NCBI GenBank assembly: GCA_002343775.1 | Contig: DDSH01000013.1 | Location: 22,948-86,947, forward strand | Source: Anaerolineales bacterium UBA2395 | GTDB lineage: Bacteria; Chloroflexota; Anaerolineae; Anaerolineales; Villigracilaceae | DNA: 64,000 nucleotides | Direction of reading: 5' to 3' | Shown here: piece after piece, positions 8,476-17,150 of the stretch | Layout of the letters: each line of letters begins with the position of its first letter | Position numbering within the stretch: position 1 is the first letter of the stretch | The notes under the pieces: generated by a model | Told to the model about the DNA's origin: nothing | What the model saw: the letters and a program-made list of their open reading frames with translations, nothing else | Databases searched by the model: none | Translations under genes and position numbers: made by a program

Positions 8476-9087
8476 CTAATTTGACTCTTTCAAGATCTGG
8501 CGAATATCATCTGCAATCTCTGTGGCAGTCGTACCATACGGGAAGGTCATGAACAGACTGCCACTCTGATTCAGAACATACACACTTGCCGTGTGGCTTA
8601 CCAGATAACCAGCTGCGCTACCTGATTCCTGCTTCTCAACAAAAACTCCCAACTCCTTCCAGATTGAAGCAAGCGCTGTCATATCGCCACTCAGTCCTAT
8701 GAATTCAGGATTGAATCGCGCAGCATATTCGGCAACTTTATCAGGCGTATCACGGTCCGGGTCTGCGGTAATCATCACGAAACGAACCTTTTGCGCATCC
8801 TCCCCCAAGTTATCATTGACCTGTTTGAAGGTTGCCAGGGTGACGGGACAAACATCGGGACAACTGGTGTATCCAAAAAATAGCAATACAACTTTGCCTT
8901 TTTGTTCACTCAGACGAAACACTTCTTCGTTGGCAGTCTGGAGGGAAAAGTCTGTCACAGGCAATGGAGGGTCGATCACCGTGCCGTGAAAGGAATAAGG
9001 TTTTCTAAATACGACTTCAATCAGAACTCCCAAAGCTATCGCTGCTGTCAAGATAAACAGCACAAAATGCGGATTCTTCTTAATCAT
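8476..9087 (-). CDS. SCO1/SenC-family copper-binding thioredoxin-like protein
   Basis: 203 residues with an N-terminal membrane anchor (about 8-26) and a thioredoxin-fold domain. The copper ligands are intact: Cys76 and Cys80 in TSCPDVCP and His165 in VSHTASVYV. SCO proteins deliver Cu to, or reduce the thiols of, the CuA site of cytochrome c oxidase, together with PCu(A)C proteins. Its start overlaps the preceding small membrane protein gene by 8 bases. It anchors the functional reading of this block as respiratory copper delivery. Confidence 0.92.
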   Translation of the reverse strand: MIKKNPHFVLFILTAAIALGVLIEVVFRKPYSFHGTVIDPPLPVTDFSLQTANEEVFRLSEQKGKVVLLFFGYTSCPDVCPVTLATFKQVNDNLGEDAQKVRFVMITADPDRDTPDKVAEYAARFNPEFIGLSGDMTALASIWKELGVFVEKQESGSAAGYLVSHTASVYVLNQSGSLFMTFPYGTTATEIADDIRQILKESN

Positions 9088-9415
9088 GTTTCTCTCTTTT
9101 ATCCATTAATTTTCTCGCGCCAAACATCCCAAGCCCAAGGGCTGGCACGGCAAGCAGGAACAAGATATATCCATGACCCTGCCACGCCAGTACGATGCCT
9201 GCGATAAGCATGAGCAGGCTAAGGGTGACCATTGAGATTGCCAGACCTCCCTCCACATGAACTGTATCAAACCCAAATATGGCGACGGAAAGCAGGCTGA
9301 TCCCCGACAATATCATCACCACAACATCCACGGAGTGCGGCAAAATTCCTGGGATCGGAACGAGCACATACAGCCCAAACCCGACAAGCAAGACAATCCA
9401 ATGCCACTTAATCAA
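9080..9415 (-). CDS. Small polytopic membrane protein, unknown
   Basis: 111 residues with three or four hydrophobic segments (residues 5-24, 28-48, 55-72, 75-95) and a basic C-terminus (GARKLMDKREKHD). The best start is TTG at 9415, overlapping the stop of the methyltransferase-like gene (TTGA); the end overlaps SCO1, so the three genes are translationally coupled. No family motif recognised. Coupling to SCO1 and metal genes suggests an accessory envelope role only by association. Confidence 0.65.
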   Translation of the reverse strand: MIKWHWIVLLVGFGLYVLVPIPGILPHSVDVVVMILSGISLLSVAIFGFDTVHVEGGLAISMVTLSLLMLIAGIVLAWQGHGYILFLLAVPALGLGMFGARKLMDKREKHD

Positions 9416-10077
9416 TGTTGGTACCCATTCGTGTTATCAATGTTTTTCTCCTTCGCTTTTAATTTCAAATGTGGCAGGAACCTTGGTACCCGTGCCGCGT
9501 AGACTTGCCACTCCGCGCCGAATCTCTCTTCCAGCGAACTCTCTTCGCGCCGTGCTCGACGAGAGAACGAAGGCACGGTCATTATCAACAACACCAACGG
9601 CGTCCATGTGAGATATGTCAACAGGATTCCGAACATCACCAGCCAGTAGCCGAGATACATGGGATGGCGGATGAAACCATATGGTCCGCGCTGGACGAGG
9701 CGATGCCTCTCCTGCAACGGTGCGGACGAACCTGTGCTCACACCATACATCGCGCCCAATGCCCGGCGAGCCCACAGGGTGAGACACAGCCCGACGAGAA
9801 AGATGATCCGCCCAAGGGGACGCGCGAGCGATATTACAGGTTCGGGCAATCGCAATGGAAGAGGAATCCACAGCAGAAATCCAAACCAGATAAAAAAGGC
9901 AATCGCCGCAAATCCGAAGACGACCTGCGCCCAGGCAGGAAAGGCAAACCACCCGCTCGAAATCAAACGTGGCGCATCCAGGTGATGGATACTGCCCAGC
10001 CAACTCATAACGACGGCAAGACCCAGGGCAATTGCGCCCATGACAATAATCAAGTTCGTAACGGCTTCGAGGTCCAT
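9412..10077 (-). CDS. Isoprenylcysteine carboxyl methyltransferase (ICMT/PEMT)-family membrane protein
   Basis: 221 residues with about five membrane segments and the family signature near the C-terminus (LVQRGPYGFIRHPMYLGY, then EESSLEERFGAEWQVYAARV), which forms the SAM-binding end in structurally known members. Bacterial members of this family often sit next to metal-transport genes; their substrates are unknown. Another member lies at 14312-14920 and remnants of two more at about 20 kb. No clear ribosome site precedes the ATG. Confidence 0.8.
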   Translation of the reverse strand: MDLEAVTNLIIVMGAIALGLAVVMSWLGSIHHLDAPRLISSGWFAFPAWAQVVFGFAAIAFFIWFGFLLWIPLPLRLPEPVISLARPLGRIIFLVGLCLTLWARRALGAMYGVSTGSSAPLQERHRLVQRGPYGFIRHPMYLGYWLVMFGILLTYLTWTPLVLLIMTVPSFSRRARREESSLEERFGAEWQVYAARVPRFLPHLKLKAKEKNIDNTNGYQH

Positions 10078-10089
10078 TGGATGGTCGAA

Positions 10090-10815
10090 TCAACTCAACA
10101 ATTCAAGCAGGAAGACTGCCAGAAAGCCAACAAAAAAAGCGGAGGTCAACAGCGGATTTTCCGCCACCTCATGGGCTTCGGTGAGTAATTCCTCCGTTAC
10201 TAGAAAGAGCAACGCCGCCGCTCCGAAAGCAATCACGCCCGCAAGCAAAGCTCCGCTTATGAGTGAAAGCGCCGCGCTGCCTGCCACAGCGCCAAAGATA
10301 AACAATCCCGATAAGGCAATGATGCTGGAAAGTATCCGACCGCGCGATATCCTGCCTTGTTTGAGTTCCAGTACAACCGCCAAACCAAGCGAGATTAATT
10401 CGAATGCCAGCGCGACGGTCAACAGAATACCCTGCTTTGCGCCCGCCGCAAAGCCGATGCCCAGCATCAAACCATCCACGACGATATCCACAGCAGTCGC
10501 GACGATCAAACTTCCCGAAGCTGTTTCGCTTTTTTCGAGATTCTTCTTCGCCCTTGTTTCGCTCCACAAGCGGACCCCGAGCATGGCGGCTGTCCCCAGG
10601 GTGAATCCAACCGCCGTTGCCAGAACAGAATGTTCGTGAACGAGATCGGGCAGGAACTCGACTGCGACAACGGCAAATACCACGCCCGCCGCGAAATGCA
10701 TTAAGGCGCTGCGCAGGTTCTCGCCAGGCACGCGCAAAGTAGCCCATATTCCCGCGAGTGTCATCGTTGCGGCAGGGATCAAAGCATAACCGAGCAGTTG
10801 AAGAATGTTGTTCAC
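10090..10815 (-). CDS. ZIP-family-like metal transporter lacking the canonical histidines
   Basis: 241 residues, about eight membrane segments. The fold resembles ZIP transporters (MHFAAGVVFAVVAVEFLPDL; VDGLMLGIGFAAGAKQG; LAFELISLGLAVVLEL), but the TM4 HNxPEG and TM5 HExP motifs of zinc ZIPs are replaced (VDIVVDG and FELIS). Metal specificity is therefore uncertain, and it may have lost or changed activity. The start is GTG at 10815, overlapping the upstream stop by four bases (GTGA). It sits between a P1B ATPase operon and respiratory copper genes. Confidence 0.7.
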   Translation of the reverse strand: MNNILQLLGYALIPAATMTLAGIWATLRVPGENLRSALMHFAAGVVFAVVAVEFLPDLVHEHSVLATAVGFTLGTAAMLGVRLWSETRAKKNLEKSETASGSLIVATAVDIVVDGLMLGIGFAAGAKQGILLTVALAFELISLGLAVVLELKQGRISRGRILSSIIALSGLFIFGAVAGSAALSLISGALLAGVIAFGAAALLFLVTEELLTEAHEVAENPLLTSAFFVGFLAVFLLELLS

Positions 10816-11243
10816 ACGATAACTCTGCTGTTATGTTCGTTAGTGACCGATTTCATTCGCAACAGCGCCACCGAGCACACGATCACCGTCAGTTCCGTGA
10901 CTTTGGATAGGGTATCCAGCACGCCGATCTCTTCGATTTCACCTGCCATTGGACCAAGCGGGTTGCCGATGGTGCGCGCAACGATCCACATGGCGATGAT
11001 GGCAGCGTTGCCGAGGATGCCTGCCCATAACACCGTGCGATGGATCGGACGGTCGGCAAGCACGACAAGCGCCCACAAGACCTGGCAGACGGTGGCAACC
11101 AAGAAGAAAATTCCGTAGCCCACCCACATTTCAAAGTGTTCGGGCATGTAGTAGGCATGGATGATGCCCGCTGTTGACGATGCGACCGCTGCTATGTAGA
11201 GCCAGCGGTTATACGTTGACGCGAAAGCCATTCGTATGTCCAT
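10812..11243 (-). CDS. Four-helix membrane protein, unknown
   Basis: 143 residues with four hydrophobic segments (about 14-30, 40-63, 70-93, 115-134). A histidine-containing segment (AGIIHAYYMPEHFEMWVG) near the first helices could bind metal. The start has a strong AAAGGAG ribosome site 6 bases upstream of ATG. It is coupled to the ZIP-like gene by a four-base overlap and follows the P1B ATPase by 66 AT-rich bases. No family identified. Confidence 0.65.
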   Translation of the reverse strand: MDIRMAFASTYNRWLYIAAVASSTAGIIHAYYMPEHFEMWVGYGIFFLVATVCQVLWALVVLADRPIHRTVLWAGILGNAAIIAMWIVARTIGNPLGPMAGEIEEIGVLDTLSKVTELTVIVCSVALLRMKSVTNEHNSRVIV

Positions 11244-11309
11244 GATTATCTCCTTTTACCGAATAAAAGATCGAGAGTTGCACCAGTATCTATTTATTAT
11301 CTTTTATAC

Positions 11310-13658
11310 TCAAATATGCGCATCCTTATACCCCAACAACCTCAACGCATTTGCCACAACGACCAACGTACTGCCTTCGTGGAAGATGATGGCAATTCCG
11401 ATGCTAACGATGCCTGTTAGGGAGGTGATGATGAGCAGGGCGATCACACCTAGCGAGATGAAGAGGTTCTGAACGATAATTGCACGCGTGGCGCGACCCA
11501 ATCCAACAGCAAATGGTAGCTTGGAGAGATCATCACCCATCAGGGCAACATCGGCGGTTTCAAGCGCAACGTCCGTGCCTGCGCCGCCCATCGCAATACC
11601 CACTGTCGCGTTTGCCAGCGCAGGCGCATCATTCACGCCGTCGCCAATCATTGCAACCTGACCATACTCCCTCACTAAATCTCGAATGACCGTCAGTTTA
11701 TCTTCCGGCATGAGGTCGGCGCGATATTCGGTCAAACCGATTTCATGGGCAATGGCGGAGGCGGAACGCGTGTTGTCGCCTGTCAGCATGATGGTATGCG
11801 CCACGCCTGCGCCCTTGAGGGCTTTCATCGTCGGGGCAGCTTCGCGGCGCAACGTATCGGCGAGAGCAATCAAACCGATGGCAGTCTTCTCTTCGGCGAT
11901 CCACATCAGGGTCTTGCCCGTTTGCTGTAATGCGTCAGCTTTTTGAAGCGCATCGGCGGGAATCGTCACCATTGCCTCATCCATTAATTTGCGATTGCCG
12001 ATCCAGATCGTTTTGCCGTTCGTGACCGCGCGCAGACCGCGTCCCGTCAGCGCCTCGACTTCGTCCATAGTGGAAGCAGGCACACCCTGTGTCCGAGCCG
12101 AACGGACAATCGCTTGAGCAAGCGGATGTGCAGATCGAGATTCCGCGCCCGCCGCGATGGATAGAACATCCGCCTCTTTCCGTCCCGATTCCTGAATCGC
12201 CACCACATCCGTTACCTCAGGCTGACCATGAGTCACTGTGCCCGTCTTGTCGAAGGCGATGGCTTTGAGCCGACCGAGATTTTCGAGATGCGCTCCGCCC
12301 TTGACCAGCACGCCGTTACGCGCAGCTTGCGCCACACCTGCAAGGATCGTGGCAGGCGTGCCAAGCGCGAGGGCGCAGGGGGATGCCGCGACGAGGAGGG
12401 TCATGGCGCGAAGAAATGATTCGTGGAAAGGGAAGCCAAGCAACGGAGGCACGATAATGACCAACGCTGTAACGATCAACACGGCGGGAACAAAGACGCG
12501 CTCGAACTTTTCGACCGTTTGCTGGGTGGGTGATTTTTGCGCCTGCGCCTCTTCCACCATTTTCATGACACGCGCAAGCGTGGAGTCTTTGGCAAGCCGT
12601 GTCACTTTTACTTCCAACGCGCCTTCGCCGTTGACCGCGCTGGCAAATACTTGATCGCCCGGAACTTTATCCACCGGGAGAGATTCGCCTGTGACCGAGG
12701 CTTGATCCACGCCAGAGTTTCCTATCAGGATGACGCCATCCACAGGAATACGCACACCAGGGCGGACAATCACAACATCTTCCAATTGCAGGGATTCGAC
12801 GGGAAGTTCCTGCTCTTTTCCATCACGGCGGACAAGAGCGGTCTTCGGTGCGAGGTCTGCCAACGCGCGTACAGCAGCGCGGGCGCGGTCGAGGGCGCGT
12901 TCCTCCAGCGCGTGACCGAGGCTAAAAAGAAAGAGAAGTAGCGCGCCTTCGGCAAACTCGCCGAGGAACGCCGCGCCGAGCGCCGCCATGACCATCAGCA
13001 AGTCGGTGTCGAAATGTTTCTCTTTGATCGCGTGCCAGGCGTGTTGCGAAATATCCCAACCGCCGAAGACATATCCGCCAATATAGAGCGTAGTTGCGAT
13101 CCATGCGGGCAGACCGAAAAAGGTTTCCCCAAGCCAGCCGATTATTAGGAGCAATCCTGCTGTGAGACTGAATACAATTTCACGATTCTCTTTATACCAA
13201 CTGCGGAATCCTTCTGCGGGAATTTCATAGCCCAGGGATTGAACGCGCTTTTCAATGGCAGGACGATCTACCTTATGCTTGTCATATTCCACGCGTAAAC
13301 TTGCGGCGGCATAGTTGACATTTACTGCCAGTACGCCGTCCATGCGACCAAGACCATGTTCGATGACCGTCACGCAGTCCGAACAATCCATGCCCTCGAT
13401 GGGCGTGAAAAGGTGATGGTAACGGTTGGCAATACCAGCTCCTGCACGCTGTGCCAATCGCTTCACCTGTTCGAGGGTCAGCAGGTTGGGATCGTAATGC
13501 AGGCACAGATCCACGGGCGTTTTCTCGCGCTCGAGATGGGCGCGCAGGATGCCCCTTTGATTCTGTAGAGAGACTTCGAGACGGTTGAGGCATTCATCCT
13601 GCTCATCCTTCACATTGGGCAAAAGCAGGGGTATTTCCAATTCGATTGTTTTTTCCAT
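11310..13658 (-). CDS. P1B-type heavy-metal ATPase (SPC/HEGST type)
   Basis: About 782 residues, started at the ATG at 13658 (AGGA upstream) rather than six codons earlier. The N-terminal half-domain without CxxC (residues 1-70) is followed by an HMA domain with GMDCSDC. Core motifs: TGES in ASVTGESLPVDK, SPCALALGTP in the sixth helix, DKTGTVTHG (phosphorylated Asp), GDGVNDAPALANA. The SPC motif and C-terminal HEGSTLVVV are the pattern of P1B-4 pumps (Co2+, Zn2+, Fe2+), although those often lack an HMA domain. It exports metal using ATP. It belongs to a run beginning with an SmtB-like repressor, which would sense the same metal. Confidence 0.9.
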   Translation of the reverse strand: MEKTIELEIPLLLPNVKDEQDECLNRLEVSLQNQRGILRAHLEREKTPVDLCLHYDPNLLTLEQVKRLAQRAGAGIANRYHHLFTPIEGMDCSDCVTVIEHGLGRMDGVLAVNVNYAAASLRVEYDKHKVDRPAIEKRVQSLGYEIPAEGFRSWYKENREIVFSLTAGLLLIIGWLGETFFGLPAWIATTLYIGGYVFGGWDISQHAWHAIKEKHFDTDLLMVMAALGAAFLGEFAEGALLLFLFSLGHALEERALDRARAAVRALADLAPKTALVRRDGKEQELPVESLQLEDVVIVRPGVRIPVDGVILIGNSGVDQASVTGESLPVDKVPGDQVFASAVNGEGALEVKVTRLAKDSTLARVMKMVEEAQAQKSPTQQTVEKFERVFVPAVLIVTALVIIVPPLLGFPFHESFLRAMTLLVAASPCALALGTPATILAGVAQAARNGVLVKGGAHLENLGRLKAIAFDKTGTVTHGQPEVTDVVAIQESGRKEADVLSIAAGAESRSAHPLAQAIVRSARTQGVPASTMDEVEALTGRGLRAVTNGKTIWIGNRKLMDEAMVTIPADALQKADALQQTGKTLMWIAEEKTAIGLIALADTLRREAAPTMKALKGAGVAHTIMLTGDNTRSASAIAHEIGLTEYRADLMPEDKLTVIRDLVREYGQVAMIGDGVNDAPALANATVGIAMGGAGTDVALETADVALMGDDLSKLPFAVGLGRATRAIIVQNLFISLGVIALLIITSLTGIVSIGIAIIFHEGSTLVVVANALRLLGYKDAHI

Positions 13659-13702
13659 AAGGTATGTCCTTTTCAACTAGCAGGTACGGGAAATGGTTAA
13701 TA

Positions 13703-13726
13703 GCCCTCGCCTTGAAAAGGCAGGGC
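13703..13726 (-). promoter_or_regulatory. Hairpin between the small secreted-protein gene and the P1B ATPase gene
   Basis: Minus-strand RNA would form GCCCTGCCTT-TTC-AAGGCGAGGGC, a stem of about nine pairs with one bulge and a three-base loop. No U-run follows, so it is more likely an intra-operon processing, stability or attenuation element than a strong terminator. Confidence 0.4.
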
Positions 13727-13746
13727 AACAGACTGAAAGGTCAAAA

Positions 13747-14007
13747 TTAAACTGTTGGTGGGTGGGAAATATTTTCGTGCAAACACCAGGGAATAATCTG
13801 ATCCGGCGTTGGCATTACGGAGACATCAGGTTTGGTTTGTGATGACTTGGGCTGTTCTGGCAGGAGAATCCCGGCATGGATGACACAGACTGACTCACTG
13901 GAAGCGTGAGCCGTGATTTTGGCAGTGTTCACCCAATGCCCTGCCATCCCGATCAGGATCAGGAGGAGCAGGAGGGTTAGCACAACTCGTTGAATGGTGT
14001 TCTTCAT
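13747..14007 (-). CDS. Small secreted protein, unknown
   Basis: 86 residues. A hydrophobic N-terminal segment (about 8-25) looks like a signal peptide or anchor; the rest is polar with two cysteines, each close to a His (CVIHAG near residue 41 and WCLHENISH near 74), and a Pro-rich middle. It lies two bases after the SmtB-like repressor gene and before the ATPase gene, so it is part of the metal-export operon. The Cys/His pairs could bind metal outside the membrane. No family recognised. Confidence 0.6.
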   Translation of the reverse strand: MKNTIQRVVLTLLLLLILIGMAGHWVNTAKITAHASSESVCVIHAGILLPEQPKSSQTKPDVSVMPTPDQIIPWCLHENISHPPTV

Positions 14008-14009
14008 AA

Positions 14010-14309
14010 TTAACCATGCAGGACGTGATCAAGTCCGCGCTTGAACAGTTCGATCACATGATCGTCATCGAGACAAACGAATACATTACGTCCCTGTTTG
14101 CGGGTGCGAATAAGCCGCTTGTCACGCAGTCCACGCAACTGATGCGAGACCGCGGACTTGGTCAGCCCCAGGCGCTCCACAAGTTCACTGACGCCGACTT
14201 CCCCATCGAGCAAAGCGCTGATGATGAGAATGCGCGTCGGGTCGCTCAACGCATCGAACAGGTTGGCGAGATCGGAGGCGACTGCAGGGGTGACCTTATC
14301 CTTTGCCAC
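14010..14309 (-). CDS. ArsR/SmtB-family metal-responsive repressor
   Basis: 99-residue winged-helix protein (DPTRILIISALL; recognition helix LTKSAVSHQLRGL). The C-terminal helix carries the alpha-5 zinc-site pattern DxHx10HxxH: Asp82, His84, His95, His98, as in SmtB, CzrA and ZiaR. It should dissociate from DNA on Zn2+ (or Co2+) binding. It is the second gene after an ICMT-like gene whose promoter overlaps an inverted repeat at 14934-14951, the expected operator. Downstream genes include the P1B ATPase, its probable output. No CxC alpha-3 site is present, so it is not an As/Cd-type sensor. Confidence 0.9.
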   Translation of the reverse strand: MAKDKVTPAVASDLANLFDALSDPTRILIISALLDGEVGVSELVERLGLTKSAVSHQLRGLRDKRLIRTRKQGRNVFVCLDDDHVIELFKRGLDHVLHG

Positions 14310-14311
14310 GA

Positions 14312-14920
14312 TTAGATCCAGCGGCGAACACTCATCTGGTACTTGCGGTAGTCCTCGCCATATTTCTCTGTGAGGAATGCTTCTTCCAGCCGCACTTGAA
14401 CATGGATCAGGACAAAACCAAGTACGGTAACGGTCAGGGTGGCTGCAGTGGGCAATAACAATAGCAGCCCCACCAGCATAATCAGCATCCCCAGGAAGAT
14501 GGGATTGCGCGAAATGCCGAACAAGCCATGCTGAACCAAAGTGGATTTGCTTTCTTCGTCAATGCCGATCCGCCACGAGTCGCCCATTTGGATTTGGGCG
14601 ACCAACACCCAGATCAAAGCCAGTATGAGCAATGCGATCCCGATCACTGTCAACGGGGAGGAAATCATCCATGTGATGGGCGAAAACCATTCATAATAAC
14701 CTTCCAGGAAGGAGAACACGAACACGATCAGCGCGGTGGCGATCAGGGTCAGGCGGAATAGTTTGCCAACGAAGTCATGAACGGTATCGCCATTGCCAAG
14801 TTTGTAGGGGTTGATGCCTGTTCGTTTCCAGGCAATATACGAGCGCCAGAACATGGCGAGTCCAAAGAACAGCAGGAAGTAAACGGGGAGAAAGATTTTC
14901 AAGAAGGTATCCATAGACAT
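14312..14920 (-). CDS. ICMT/PEMT-family membrane methyltransferase-like protein
   Basis: About 202 residues with five membrane segments and the family C-terminus (LVQHGLFGISRNPIFLG, then LEEAFLTEKYGEDYRKYQ). An upstream ATG at 14956 lies inside the predicted -10 box, so translation must begin at 14920 (MSMDTF) or 14914. It heads the zinc-repressor/ATPase operon. Members of this family recur in metal-resistance clusters; substrate unknown. A homologue lies at 9412-10077 in the same regulon-like block. Confidence 0.8.
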   Translation of the reverse strand: MSMDTFLKIFLPVYFLLFFGLAMFWRSYIAWKRTGINPYKLGNGDTVHDFVGKLFRLTLIATALIVFVFSFLEGYYEWFSPITWMISSPLTVIGIALLILALIWVLVAQIQMGDSWRIGIDEESKSTLVQHGLFGISRNPIFLGMLIMLVGLLLLLPTAATLTVTVLGFVLIHVQVRLEEAFLTEKYGEDYRKYQMSVRRWI

Positions 14921-14925
14921 CTCTA

Positions 14926-14984
14926 AATAGTTGAATAGTTGCTCAACTATTTGCAATCATACCCCCTGCTTGAAGATTCGTCAA
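14926..14984 (-). promoter_or_regulatory. Promoter with ArsR-type operator for the zinc repressor-ATPase operon
   Basis: Minus strand: TTGACG (14979-14984), 17-base spacer, TATGAT (14956-14961). Directly downstream, over the start point, lies the perfect inverted repeat AATAGTTG-CT-CAACTATT (14934-14951), with a further direct copy of AATAGTTG at 14926-14933. Binding of the SmtB-like repressor here would block initiation. The -35 overlaps the stop codon of the upstream kinase gene. Confidence 0.75.
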
Positions 14985-16435
14985 GATGGCAGTGTGAACC
15001 CAAACGTTGTTCCCTGCCCTGACTGACTTTCCGCCCGTACTTTCCCGCCGTGCGCCTCTACTAATTGTTTTACAATCGCCAGCCCAATCCCCGATCCGCC
15101 GCTGGCGCGTGAACGGGATTTGTCAGCGCGATAGAAGCGGTCAAAGACAAAGGGCAGATCATCAGGTGGAATGCCCTCACCTGTATCAGATACCGTGATG
15201 AGGAGGCTCTGGGTTTTATCGTTTCTGCATGTCACTGTAACCCGTCCCCCTGCAGGTGTGTGACGCAAAGCATTACTGAGCAGATTGCGAATTACCTGGG
15301 CGATACGGTCCGCGTCCACACTAATAGATGGCAAGTTGGGCGCAAGTTCCAATGCGAGTTCAATCTGGCTGGATTGTGCCTGCAAACGGAACGGCTCGAC
15401 TGCCCGCATAATGAGTTCAGCGGGATCGATCTTCACGCGTTCCAGCTTCAATTGACCCGCTTCCGCCAGCGAAAGCAATCTTAAATCCGAAACGAGACGA
15501 GTCAATAATGCTGCTTCATCCCGCAGTGTAGCAATTTCTTGTGGACTGGCGGGCAGGACTCCATCCAACATGGCTTCCAGATTCCCCTGAATCACCGTAA
15601 GCGGAGTGCGCAGTTCATGGGCGACATCCGCGATCAGATTGCGGCGCAATTCTTCATGTTGTGCAAGCGAGTCCGCCATTTGATTGAACGCAGTTGCCAG
15701 CGTACCAATTTCATCCTGCGCTTGTGTCGGAATACGTTGATGCAAATCTCCCGCCGCGATTTTTTGAGCGGCGGAGGTTAGTCGTTGTATAGGCGCAACG
15801 ATATGAAAGAAAAGCAATGAGCCAAGCAGCAACGCAACAACCGCGGCGATGATACCCGCCCACCATGTGGACCGATTGACCGATGAGACAAATTCCCCAG
15901 CGGGGCTGGTTGCATTTGGACTCGCATAAACAGGCAGAAGCGTTCCCACCTGCTGATTTCCTGCAATGACAGGCACACCTGCTGCTAAATCCGCTGATGA
16001 AAGACTCTTTCCAACATCCTGCGCGGCGCTATCGGCGATAATCGTCCCCTGCGCGTCGGCAAGCAGGAGACGCACTCCCATCATGTTCCAGGGATTGGAG
16101 GCAGAACCCATCATATCGCCGCCCATTTCCATTCCATTTCCTTCCTGCCACATGCCCCAGTTGTCCTCTCCCATCATCCCCATGCCATCATTCATCATGG
16201 ATGTTCCCCAGGGATTATTGAGCAAGTTCTCCACACCCTGCCAATTCCCCTGACGACTGTAATACTGGGCAAGAGTGGGGGCAAGTTGCTGCGCAAACAC
16301 CCGTCCATTTTGATCGATGTATTGGCTGAATTGTGTCTGCGTCGAACGGCTGACCAGGTAGGTGTCAATGCCGCCGCCGACCACAACCACCAATAAAAAT
16401 GCACCCATTAGCTTGAGCCACAAACTACGCATCAT
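14981..16435 (-). CDS. Sensor histidine kinase with methionine-rich sensor domain
   Basis: 484 residues from the ATG at 16435, which has GGAG upstream and overlaps the regulator's 3' end; a start 25 codons earlier would lie deep in that gene. A first membrane helix is followed by an extracellular domain containing about 14 Met in 45 residues (MMNDGMGMMG, GNGMEMGGDMMG), then a second helix (WAGIIAAVVALLLGSLLFF), HAMP, H-box (VAHELRTPLT), N-box and G-boxes (DTGEGIPPDD, GSGIGLAIV). The Met cluster suggests direct sensing of Cu(I) or Ag(I), by analogy with Met sites in copper proteins; this is an inference. It pairs with the overlapping response regulator. Confidence 0.9.
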   Translation of the reverse strand: MMRSLWLKLMGAFLLVVVVGGGIDTYLVSRSTQTQFSQYIDQNGRVFAQQLAPTLAQYYSRQGNWQGVENLLNNPWGTSMMNDGMGMMGEDNWGMWQEGNGMEMGGDMMGSASNPWNMMGVRLLLADAQGTIIADSAAQDVGKSLSSADLAAGVPVIAGNQQVGTLLPVYASPNATSPAGEFVSSVNRSTWWAGIIAAVVALLLGSLLFFHIVAPIQRLTSAAQKIAAGDLHQRIPTQAQDEIGTLATAFNQMADSLAQHEELRRNLIADVAHELRTPLTVIQGNLEAMLDGVLPASPQEIATLRDEAALLTRLVSDLRLLSLAEAGQLKLERVKIDPAELIMRAVEPFRLQAQSSQIELALELAPNLPSISVDADRIAQVIRNLLSNALRHTPAGGRVTVTCRNDKTQSLLITVSDTGEGIPPDDLPFVFDRFYRADKSRSRASGGSGIGLAIVKQLVEAHGGKVRAESQSGQGTTFGFTLPS

Positions 16436-17123
16436 GGCGAAACTCCGCAGAAAACCGATAACCCACACCGAACACTGTTTCAATGAAGCGCGGCGCGCGG
16501 GCGTCGTCACCCAGTTTGGCGCGCAAGTTTTTGATGTGCTGATCCATCACACGCTCATACCCTTCATAAGCCACGCCCTGTGCGGCTTCGACCAACTGTA
16601 ATCGGGTGAATGCCTGCCCTGGATGACGCATGAACGCGGCAAGAATCTCGAATTCGGTTGGAGTCAGATCGAGGAGCTGGTCATCCTTGGTCGCGGTATG
16701 CGCTTCGAGGTCCAGAACGAGTGTATCGGCGCGCAGGATGGGCGGCGGCTGCACCTGTCCCCGGCTTCGGCGCAGAACGACGCGCACGCGCGCCGTCACT
16801 TCGCGCGGACTGAACGGCTTGGTGACGTAATCATCCGCGCCCAATTCCAGCCCGATCAGTTTATCGCTCTCCTCACTGCGGGCAGTAAGCATGATGATAG
16901 GTGTATCCGTTTCGCGGCGGATCTGGCGGCAGACCTCCCAGCCGTCCACGTGCGGAAGGTGCAAATCCAGGATGACAAGATCGGGCTTTTCATGCCGAAA
17001 GGCTGGCATTGCCTGTGCGCCATCAGAGATGATGACAACCTGGTAGCCAGCCTGTTCGAGATACAACCGCAAGGTGCGGGTGATTTGCGCTTCGTCTTCA
17101 ACGACCAAGATTTTGTCTGCCAA
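16425..17123 (-). CDS. OmpR-type response regulator
   Basis: About 232 residues. I prefer the TTG start at 17123: AGGAG lies 7 bases before it but only one base from another in-frame TTG at 17129, too close to work. Receiver domain with EDE pocket, phospho-acceptor Asp53 (LVILDLHLP) and YVTKPF lysine, then a winged-helix output domain (DLTPTEFEILAAFMRHPGQAFTR). Coupled to the methionine-rich kinase by overlap. It is the likely regulator of the adjacent Met/Gly-rich membrane protein and cytochrome genes. Confidence 0.92.
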   Translation of the reverse strand: MADKILVVEDEAQITRTLRLYLEQAGYQVVIISDGAQAMPAFRHEKPDLVILDLHLPHVDGWEVCRQIRRETDTPIIMLTARSEESDKLIGLELGADDYVTKPFSPREVTARVRVVLRRSRGQVQPPPILRADTLVLDLEAHTATKDDQLLDLTPTEFEILAAFMRHPGQAFTRLQLVEAAQGVAYEGYERVMDQHIKNLRAKLGDDARAPRFIETVFGVGYRFSAEFRHDA

Positions 17124-17150
17124 AACCAATCTCCTGCTATTCGAGCATGC

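Noticed and set aside
9437..10093. Long minus-strand frame overlapping the ICMT-like gene
   Set aside because: Another frame of the same strand with Ser/Arg-rich sequence; the overlapping frame has a clear membrane topology and the family C-terminal motif.
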